Assembly (NCBI GenBank): GCA_004194705.1
Contig: SADC01001009.1
Coordinates: 496,001-560,000 of the forward strand
Length of the DNA stretch: 64,000 bases
Direction: 5' to 3'
Source of the DNA: Ditylenchus dipsaci
Taxonomy: Eukaryota; Nematoda; Chromadorea; Rhabditida; Anguinidae
Below are positions 53,121 through 63,000 of this stretch, in pieces. Under the pieces are notes generated by a model. The model was not told the origin of the DNA. It searched no databases and saw nothing but the letters and a program-made list of their open reading frames with translations. Numbering within the stretch: the stretch's first letter is position 1; every line of letters begins with the position of its first letter. Both the position numbers and the translations under genes were made by a program.

Positions 53121-53587
53121 CTATTAACGTGGATAATGTCTTGCCAGCGAATGTTTATTCTCGAACTCAAAATCCAGTTCAACCATGTAATCATGTATGT
53201 TAATGTTGTTAAGCTTTAGATTTTTACTCTAAATCCTGATTTCTACTATTTCAGTGTGTTGTCTCGCTATCAAACAGAGAAGGGCAAAGCTTGGTCGTTA
53301 GCTGCTACGAATACAGAATGTGTCGCGTCCTTAATTCAAGAAAAATTCAAACTGGAGATGCATAAATCGTGCGTGTAACGAAAGCTTCCTGTAGCGTGTC
53401 CGGAACAGCAAAACGAATTTTGCTCTGTGGAAAATTTGCTCCTTCTAAATTCCACGTCTGTCGATCAAGTACAAATGCCTTCGTGGTAATATTTATTTTC
53501 CTTCACTGTAGTAATTTTGCTAAATAGCGTCGAGATGACATTGCCAGAATTAAGTCAGCTGCAGTCGCTAACTTTGGATCTTCCTAA
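53121..53587 (+). pseudogene. Possible small gene with one in-frame stop
   Basis: One frame runs from ATG near 53117 (MTINVDNVLPANVYSRTQ) to a donor after NH at about 53193. It continues after TTTCAG at 53254 (CVVSLSNREGQSLVVSCYE, then RVLNSRKIQTGDA), meets TAA, and goes on in the same frame (KRILLCGKFAPSKFHVCR) to a donor at about 53487. It resumes after a 43-nt intron as RRDDIARIKSAAVANF and TAA. A second frame (VLSRYQTEKGKAWSLAATN; LPELSQLQSLTLDLPKQE) also stays open over parts, so the reading is not secure. Family unknown. Confidence 0.3.
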
Positions 53588-53904
53588 ACAGGAATTGTCT
53601 CTTCAGGGAGAAACGGGCTCAAAGATTATTAGTTACTTGCGTTTCCAACTGATAAAGCATTGCAAGACGATATCTCATAGGTATCTTCTCTCTTTTGTTC
53701 CTTTTTTTTTCAGCTCTCTGTTTATTTTTATATCCGATATTTTATTCAGTAGTGGCCTTAAGAATAGGTCAAAAAGCTTTTCAGATAATAAATTTTTTTT
53801 TCAGACTGACAGACTGTCAAACCATCTTCAGGTGATTCAACCTTGGTGATGAGTGTATGAACATCTACATCACTCAAACACTCAAAATCATGATAAAAAA
53901 TAAG

Positions 53905-54400
53905 GTATGCGGCCAGGTGGATTCGAACCAGCAAGCTCTACATCACCACTTATAATCGCTCAGAACTCCATCCAGAGGGACGAACCAAACCAAGTGGTCG
54001 TCCACTTGGATCAAAATTTTTTTTCACGTTTTCGGGTTCGAAAACAATTTTCTGCACTGATTCGAGTATGCTGAAGATGGTTTGACAGTGGTAAAATCAG
54101 GTTTTACAAAGAAAATTTAAGTTATTGCTAATTGTTGATTATCAAAATCAATCGTTAGTAATAACTCAAAAATTTCTCGGTAAAACGTGATTTTACCACT
54201 GTCAAACCATGTTCAGGATGCTCGAATTAGTGCAGAAAAATGTTTTGGAACCCGAAAACGTGAAAAAAGAATTTTTGATCCAAGTGGACGACCACTTGGT
54301 TTGGTCACACTGCATAATGGGGTTGTTAGTAATTCTAAGGGTTGATTTAGGTCGCTGGTTCGAATCCACCTGAGCACATACCTTTTTTTACCATAATGAA
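53905..54400. mobile_element. Hairpin MITE (CCAAGTGGTCGTC family) flanked by split B-box sequence
   Basis: 53985-54305 is the hairpin: TGGTCGTCCACTTGGATCAA ends with inverse copies and GAAGATGGTTTGACAGTGG arms. The flanks pair too: GGTGGATTCGAACCAGC (about 53925) against GCTGGTTCGAATCCACC (54354), so it sits at the centre of a larger inverted repeat that contains tRNA-like B boxes. Confidence 0.65.
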
Positions 54401-54985
54401 GATATAAAAAGCAAGCGTTCGACTTTTCATGTCATTTAAGTGAATATGCCCCTACTCTGGAGTCACCTTGATATCAATCTGTCCAGGTAGTAGCCACCCC
54501 AGGTTCGGGTTGAGTAGGTAAAATCGCACTTTCGGACTTAACAAACCCAATTCCTCACACAATTTTAAGTTAGAAAAAATGGTTTATTTTTTCGTACTCA
54601 TTAAATTTTAATTTTGTAGGCCATCCAGGTGGACATCCACCTGACCAGGAGGTAACCACCACACGTTTTGGGTTTTTGTGGGTGAAATATTGATTTTGGT
54701 CCTAAAAAACCTAATTCCCCACGTAATTTCAAGTTAAAAAAATGGGTCATTTTTTTAAGATTTTTTTTTAGGTTTGGGTTTGGTTTAGTTTTTTAATATG
54801 GGTGCCAGTGCATTTACATCAGGATTGGACCACCTGGGCACTGAGAGCTGATAAAGACCACTAATGGTATCACTACCAAGACTATAACCCCTATGAGTAT
54901 AATTAAGAAAAATTTTACTGGGATGATACTATAGAAACCAGGAGAAAGAAATGGAAAGAGGAAAAAGTTGGAATGAGAAGGTCTT
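54401..54985. other. No gene seen; diverged duplicated segment
   Basis: Two similar stretches (from about 54490 and 54640) share GTGGTAACCACC / CAAACCCAATTCC-like and TTTTAAGTTAGAAAAAATGG motifs. No exon supported. Confidence 0.4.
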
Positions 54986-55004
54986 TGACACAAAAACGAC
55001 TACA

Positions 55005-55200
55005 AAGTGCCTTACTAAAAGAAATTTTACCAAATATGCTTTTACGAAAAAAAATTTTACCAAATATTCCTTTACCAAAAGAAATTTTACCAAATATGCT
55101 TTTACCAAAAAAAATTTACCGAATGTGCTTTTACGAAAATTTTTTTTTACCAAAAAGTTTTTTTACCAAATGTGCTTTTTACCAAATATTTCTTAACCTT
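55005..55200. repeat. TTTTACCAAATATGC tandem array 1
   Basis: About eight units alternating AAAATTTTACCAAATATGC with CTTTTACCAAAAGAAA. Period is roughly 30-60 bp. All long frames across it are repeat-derived. Confidence 0.75.
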
Positions 55201-55394
55201 TTTCGGTACAGCCGTCACTAGGTGCTTAACGGGGTTCGGGGAGCATAAGGTGCTCTTAGATGATTGGGGAAACGTCTATGACCTCCGAAACGGTGTCTCT
55301 GTGACCGAAACAGCCAATTCCGCGTCGAAATAAGATCTATGGCCAAAAACAAGAACTCTATGACCAAAAAGATATACCACCCGAAAATATCCAC

Positions 55395-55680
55395 GGAAAA
55401 AGTGCTTTACCAAAAAGTTTTCTTACCACATGTGCCTTTACCGAAAGAAATTTTACCAAATATGCCTTTACCAAAAATTTTTTTATCAAATGTGCCTTTA
55501 CCAAAAGACATTTTACCAAATATGCCTTTGCCAAAAATTTTTTTATCAAATGTGCCTTTACCAAAAGAAATTTTACCAAATGTGCCTTTACCAAATGTGT
55601 CTTTACCGAAAATTTTTTTACCAAAAAGTTTTTTTTTACCAAATGTGCCTTTTACCAAATATTTTTTTACCTTTCTCGGT
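55395..55680. repeat. TTTACCAAATGTGCC tandem array 2
   Basis: Same unit family as 55005-55200, about 12 units, followed by the shared CTTTCTCGGTACAGCCG segment that also ends array 1 (55200). The pair looks like a duplicated element of array plus tail. 55690-56490 has no supported gene. Confidence 0.75.
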
Positions 55681-56495
55681 ACAGCCGTTTTATTATCACC
55701 CATTTCAATTTTCAAAATATGGGTGATTTTTGTGGGTGTAAAAAGTGTGTGTTTTTGTAGGTGTTTGCATACTCGTTTTCGAATCTTTTCAGCTAACTTG
55801 ACGGAAAAAGAATAGGACTTTTTGATAGAGTAGTTGAAATTCTTGGGAAGGGCAAGAGACTGGTAAAATGACGACAAAGTGTGCCAAATTTCACCCCCCC
55901 CTCTTTCGAAAAATGACTTTTTGACGAAAAAAGCCTTTTTTTCAATTTTTTGCTGTGGTTTCAGAAAAAAAATTCAGCAAGATAAAAAAGCGTCTCTTCC
56001 GACGTTGAATGACGTATCTCTTTGTACATATATTCTGAATTTTGGCTATGAAATAGAGAAAAACACTAAGAGAACAAATTTTTCCACTCTGTCCTTACCA
56101 GCGAGCAGTGATGATCCCCGAAAGATGGACTTTTCCGACACTTAACACGAGAATTCCTGACTGGAATAACCTGGGCTTTCTAATGGTGTGTTGTTTGCCT
56201 ACATATGACACCATTGAAACATTAACCCCAAAATTTTCTCACTTGACAAAATTATCCTCAAGCTACTCAAGACATATCATATCTCCGTTCAGCTCCATGA
56301 TCCTTGGTCAATACTTGTAGAGAAATTCAAAAGTTACAAGATAGGCGAAAATCAGCACTGAAATTCAACAATAATCACTCAGAAATTACAAAAGAAGATT
56401 TAAAACCGGCTGTTTTCCTGGTATTGGAATTTGAAGGATACCTGGGGCCTACTTCACTAATTGAAGATTGGAATATTTTCCACCAGACTCATTAG

Positions 56496-56562
56496 GCTAG
56501 TGATAAAGCGTCGGCGTATTGTCAAAGTCGATCGTCGGTTCGATTCCGGTTGGGCGCATTAT
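56496..56562 (+). pseudogene. tRNA-like sequence (SINE head or tRNA pseudogene)
   Basis: GGCTAGTGATAAAGCGTC resembles an A-box/D-arm region. TTGTC sits in a plausible anticodon loop and GGTTCGATTCCGG is a good B box/T arm. The 5' segment does not pair with the 3' TTGGGCGCA, so the acceptor stem is broken. Probably tRNA-derived. Confidence 0.5.
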
Positions 56563-56639
56563 TTTTCTTCGACTTTTACCAAATTGCGTCAACTTAATTT
56601 TTGTTTGAACTTCACTGCTACCCGCCTTTCAAATATTCC

Positions 56640-56905
56640 TATCGGCGACGGGCATGCCCCTTCAAAGGAGCATGCGCGTGCGTTTCAAAAAGTAAAGGCA
56701 GGGACCAGCGACTTTTTTTGAATCCTTCCATTTTTCACTCGTTTTGCGTCAAATCTAACATTGATGACCCTGTACCACTGTTAAAAAAATTAGGCAGAAA
56801 ACTTTAAAAATCTGTATGAGAACGCATGTGAAGCTTGATCAAGAAAGAAAAAGAGTGCTGGTCCCCCGTCTTGTCTCCGTGTTGGGCACGGGCATGTCTC
56901 TTTAA
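56640..56905. repeat. Imperfect palindrome with GGCATGCCC ends
   Basis: The left part has CGACGGGCATGCCCC and GGCAGGGACCAGCGACTTT; the right part has GAGTGCTGGTCCCCC and GGGCACGGGCATGTC inverted. Related to 19255-19330. Confidence 0.55.
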
Positions 56906-57040
56906 TGGTCAATATCATCTTCACTTTAGACTTTCACATTGAGGTTGGGCTCCCGTTACTTTTTCGCCTACTCAAAATCAGCATAACAAGACATTTTATT
57001 GGCATAAATAAATAATAGAAACATAAAAGAACGATTTTAA

Positions 57041-60000
57041 TCATTTTTTAACAGGGACTTTAGACACTTCTGCGTCAGGATTCTTCTTCAAAACCACAAG
57101 ACCTTCAATGTGGGTGTCAGTGAAATATCTGCAACACAAATATTTTAAAAGCTATTTTTTGTAATTTTGGACCACATCTGGTTACCTAAATTTCCGAACC
57201 CTAATTTTTCAGCCTATTGCGTAGAGAGCCTTGTTTTATGCAAGCTTTCACGAAACTGTTGTCGGAAAAATCAAACTTTTGAGGAACCCCTCGTCCAGGT
57301 CAGTTAATTAGCACGGCCATGAATATATTTATTATTTCAGCACCACAACTCGTTTTCGCACCTACTTCCTCAATCTCTATTAGTACAGGATTAGGTGACT
57401 GATGGATGTTGGACCCCATGGGCAGTAACACCCGGAGGATCCCGAAAAATTGAAGTGCACCCCCTTGAAGTGCAGTCCGTACTATAAAATTCTGCCCTCA
57501 TAATTAAAAACATCAAAAACTGTTTACATTCATCGGTGGCCAGCTCAGCTCGTTCTCCGTAAGCCAGAAGCACAGGAGTGGAATGGGTCTGAAAGCCAGT
57601 GATAGTCTTGGGTTTACCAGCTTGAGCCACCACATCTACAGCTTGCCCCACTCGCACTGACACGCTTACTTGTTTCAGCTGCTCAGAGTCTTTTTCATCT
57701 TGCTCGAGGGTGATCAGCAATCTGGGTTGGATGGCTACAACCAAGCAATAGAGCAGGTAGTGCTGGCGATTGTTCAGAATGCCTGAAATAGAGTTGAGAT
57801 CAGGGGCTGTGAGAGTGGCGAGCAGTATAGATGTATACTGTGTTCAGCATCCAGGAATGCAAAACAGGTGGAGAATAGCGAGGCAACTGCAGCTGGACAC
57901 ATCATCTGGCGGTCTGAGTGGAAAGGATTGAAAGTCATTGTTCCTACAAGAAAATGCTGAGATTATTGATAGGTTGTATAACAGCCTCGGTCTTTGAAAT
58001 ACAGCCTAATACTTTCTAACAGGGTAACGATTTTATTAGTAGAACTATTAGAAGATATACGGTACGCACTATCGTTTTTTTGGTCTCCAATGGTGCTCAG
58101 GTTCGACTACACGTAGCAGCGATTTTTTATTTTTTAAGCTGATTGACTCAGTTATAAAGATAATTCAGATTGTTAAATTTTGAGTCACTAAAGTGTTGCA
58201 GACAGATAAAATACCGCAATTCAGTTGCAGCTGCTAAAATTCAGCACTATCACCCGCTCCAAATGACTTTTTTCATTACGCGAAAGTATAAGCTTACCCT
58301 TGCCCATATGTGTGAATCCTTGAGCTATACGCACCAACATCATACTAGTCTGCAAATGTAATAATTACGATCTATCCAAGACTACTTGGATATCTGTATA
58401 CTTGAGCGAGATGCGGGATAATTATCCCGTTTTTGGACATCTGAATCTCCATTCACCGCAAAAATAGCATTTTTCGTGAAAACGTAAAAAGCAAACATGG
58501 GATTTAGTAAAGACCCATGTTTGCTTTTTACGTTTTCACGGAAAATGCTATTTTTGCGGTGAATGGAGATTCAGATGTCCAAAAATGGATAATTATCCCA
58601 AATCTCGCCCAAGTATAGATATCTGGTTTTTTACCTGGTCCTTGGCATGGTAGCTGGCCAGTTGGCGCAACATGGTGACCAGTCGAGCGTTGTTAGTGCC
58701 TGCACCCACCACTCCCAAAGCAAATATAGCATTTCTGGCAGTGTCTGCATCCGAGTCATGACTGTACTTGCTCAAAATTTCCAGAATGTTCAGTTGTGGA
58801 TTGGAGGCACTGATCAAAGCAAGGGCAAGGGGCACAGCTCTGCGGATCACTGGTTCTCCATAGCGCATCTTAATTAAACAAATTAATAAGATGATCAAAA
58901 AATTATGGATCGTTTATATGAGTACAGGTAAACTGAAAAAGGGTCTTTAATTTGGTTATAACTAATTTGGTTTGCTAAAAATCTGAAATTTCCGCGAAAA
59001 ACAGGTTAGCACAAAAAGTTGAAACATGCCCCTAAAACTTGAAAATACCGTAAAAAGCTAATTTTTTCGTGAATCAAATAATTGTTTTCGTGACACTTTC
59101 GTGCTATTTTTCAAATTTTTTATGGCAGGAAAAATTTCTTACCAAGGCAAAATTCAAAATTTTTGACAGTGTCTTACTAGTTCGCGTGGGCCCGGCTGCG
59201 CCGGTCCCTACGCTCGCGGCCACGCTGCTTGATGTATCGCATCTCAAAATTCTCTTTAACTCGAAGTTTTTCTAATACATAATACCTCTTTATTCCACTT
59301 TACCGTATTTACTTTAATAGTAGCCCCCCCCTCTAATAGTGACCCCCCCCTCAACTTTGAGGGTCTGTATTTCGAAGCAGAGTCAATATTTTGAAAAGCT
59401 GTTTATTGCATTTTCTTAACTACCACGAGCTCTACCGATCCCTATTTTTTGATTTCGGTTGGACACCCAAAAATCTCGAGATCGATCTCGAATTTTTCCG
59501 ATTTTCGGTAGGTTGAAAATTAGTGACCCTGGGGCTACTATTAGAGTAAATACGGTAATCTACTTTTATCCACCGTGATCGGCTAAAAATACTTTACAAA
59601 AAATGGCTCTTAAGCATACTACCCCATTCTCCTGGCACACCCAGCCGTTCACCTGCTCACCACTTTCCTGGCATACCTTCTCACTCTTCTGGCACGCTTA
59701 CCCACTCCTCTGGCTAAGGATCCCGCCTCCCGACAAGCACCCTAGCCTCTGTCAAGGCACAAATGAGATATGAGAAAATTTGTGTTCACAATAACTTCAA
59801 CAATAATCAACTATCAGTCAATTAACAATTAACTGCAACAATAAAATCCTAAAAAAATTACTATAAATAAGGCAAAATTTCTTAAAAATTAAATAATAAG
59901 ACCAAGTTTCAAATTCCCTCCGAATGACCACCTCCCTAACGCGTCAATACCCCGCGGGTTCCGGTCCTCGTTTTTCACCGATTTTTTTTTAAAGAAAGCG

Positions 60001-63000
60001 AAGGTTCTGCGCTACGCTTTGAGAGTGTCACAACTAAAGTAGACTGATAAAAACTCCGAGATTTTGACTCTCGAACGAAAGAAGCTCCAATTTTCTCAAT
60101 AAAACCCAAAAATGAAAACCAAAAAATTTGCCAAACCAAAATCCAAAACAACCATTCGACCCTTGCTATCCTCAGCTTCAATTAAAAAAAATTGACCAAA
60201 AAGCTAAGTAAAACACTCCAAAAAATGAAAAACATCAATTGTCCACAGACAAACAAAATATCTCTAATGCTGTATAGGAGATGTGATTCTCAAAAAAAAC
60301 GCTTTCAAACAAATTTATGATGGTTTGAAAGTGGGAAATTTTTTTGAATAACACTGTAAATATTTTTTTTTGCTAATTCTGACTAAGTTTTCCAAACACA
60401 ACAGGGGTTTGCAATCAAAAAACTAACCAAATGTCCAAAAGTTCGCAGACTCATGGCACTAAAAATCAAAATGTTTATTAACTCTACTTAAATTTCATAT
60501 TGCCAACAAATTACCTTCCCACATCCTCACCCATGGCAATCAGACCAATGCCGAGCACTGCAACTGCTTGTTTGGCTGAGTAGTCTATTTTGGTCTCTTC
60601 TTTCTTGGAGGATTCCCCACTCTTGTCGCCTTCCGGCTTGGTTTCAGCCTTTGCTGCGACCTTAGGGACATCAGCTCCAGCCTGAAAATATATTTTTAAT
60701 AGGGGTGAGCGATAGAAAATTGGAAATGAAACCTTTTTCTTGTCCTCTTTGGGGGCAACTTCGTAGTGTTCAGAGCAGATGTGGAGCATATTCTGGATCT
60801 TGAGGACGTTACCAGTTCCCGCATAAGCACAGACTTCAATCAAAGTGGAGGTCATGCTGCCGAAAGGTTCCGGCAATGCTCTTACACTCTCAATGAACAC
60901 TTCACTTCGATCTTGCGTGCCTGCAAATCCAATATTTTAGAATAGGGAATGTGACTGGTAAAAATAACTATTCCGTTGCTTTTTTTGATAACGTTGTGGT
61001 TTAAGTACAGGTTTGGGTGGCTTATGGCAGAATTCCAAATAAAGGTTTTCGAAAATTAACATTTTCAAAATTTATTGGAAAGATGTGTGGAAGAGTATAG
61101 ACCGTCCTTGAATCTGGCATACCCAACAATCTTTGTCTTAAATTCTAAATTAATTGGTCACCCAAATATTTTTTAGCTGAGGTTATCTGCACGGCAAAAT
61201 CCATCTCACTTGGAATCCACATTCCGTAGAGCCAGTTTGGCTCCAAAATACAAATTTCACGATTTTGGATTAGACTGGATTGTCAAGAAAGTCTTGGAAT
61301 TATTGCAAGTGATCAACGATTTTTTCATGGGTTCTACAGCATTACATTTAAACGGACCACAAAAACAATGTTACCAAATTATTTTCACCATTAAATTTTT
61401 TCGTAGTAAAAGTGGAATTGAATTCTATCATGGGTTGCAAATTCTTGTGTTCACATTTTAATTTCGAAATTGGCGATTTTTGAGTGAGGGGAATGAAAAA
61501 AGGAGAGGAGAAGAATGGGCCATTTCAAATTGCGCCAATGCAAATTGCGCCATTTCAAATTGGGCCAATTCGATTTGCGCCAACTTATTGGCAATTTTTA
61601 ACTGTTGTTTGATTCGAAATCGTCGCCCATTTTGAAATTGGCCCAATTCGCATTGGACCAATTTGAAGTGGCTCAATTTGAAAATGGTCCAAATTGAATT
61701 GGCATAATTTGAAATGGCCCATTCTTCTCCTCCCCGAAAAAAGTTGCGTTCATTGACATCATAACTTCACTTTATTATGCCCCAAACTCACCTAAGAAGA
61801 TCAAGCCAATGCCCAGAGCCACAAATCTATTGTTTGGATCGGTGATATCCACTCCATCATCATGCAAGTAAGTGAGCATAACTCCAGCCGCATCATGGTC
61901 TGCGGTGCCCACCAGGATGAAGCCAATGCTAATCCAGCCAGACCCTTGACTTCAGCGGTGGCTGATGGCCTGTTGTCAGTGAATACCTGAAATTGAGGAT
62001 CGCATTAGATTATAATTTTTTTTGGTTAGTTGTAATGCAACTTACCAGTTTGAGTTCGTGCACCACACATCCCTTCTCGTCTTTGACTACAGTTTCTCGC
62101 TTGGAGTTGGCGTAGGCAAGACCCAGTCCTAGGATGGAGCCTATCCGCATTGGCACTCGTTCGCTCTCGATGTGCTCCAGAAGGATGGCGCAGGCTGGGT
62201 CCGCTGGGTCTTGAATACCTGAGGAGGTGATGCCGATGGCCAGCAAGGTTCCTGCCTGAAAAAATTAGTTCAGATTGGTGTTGAGAACAAGACCATTGTT
62301 TTGGACTTCCTCAAATTGACTAATAAGGAATAGCTACCCCAATATACACTTAGTTTATTATATTACCGGTATGCGTTGATTCTACGGTTGGCAAAGCACA
62401 AAAAGTCATTCGCCCTTCGTTTAAACAAAAAGAAAGAAACGGAGCATGCATCTGACCTAAATGTTTTAGACCTTTTTCTAGACCTATTCTAGACCCTTTC
62501 TAGACCTATCTTCTTCCCTCGGTAACTATACCTTTTATTACATGGAGTTCCAATAATTTTTGACAACCCTAATCCAAAGGCTATTCACCAACCTGAATTT
62601 AAACCACAGGGTGTTTTTCTTACCACAGGTCGGCAAATCAATCAAATTTCGTGGGCATATAGACATTATATGCCGATCGAATTCGATTTTCGGGAAAAAT
62701 TGATTTAAAAATACCGTTTGTCAAAATTTGACTTCTATAAAAATTTATGGGCGTTTTTAAACCACGTTTTTTTAAATTCTCTGTGTATTCTGACGGTCTT
62801 GTTGTCATTCTTTTCTAAATCAAAAGCCTACTCGAATGTATTCGTCATCGGAGTAGAGGAATCGGTCACATTGAGTCAAACTGTTGTCCATGTCCCAGCG
62901 CTGTATCAGCCCTTGACTGGCAGCAGCAGAAAAGGAGGCTGAAAACCTCATATGAAACACTCAAAATAGTGAATAAAATAAAAAATACCAAATTCACGGT

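Noticed and set aside
12539..53590. Alternative genetic code suggested by TAG in the H2B-like frame and TAA in the 53-kb frame
   Set aside because: Conserved genes in the window end with TAG (rabenosyn, B56, RPA-like), TAA (RPL26) and TGA (Rpn1) at the expected positions, so the standard code is used. The internal stops mark damage or wrong frames.
56496..56562. Functional tRNA gene
   Set aside because: The acceptor stem does not pair and the D arm is imperfect; only the T arm/B box is good.
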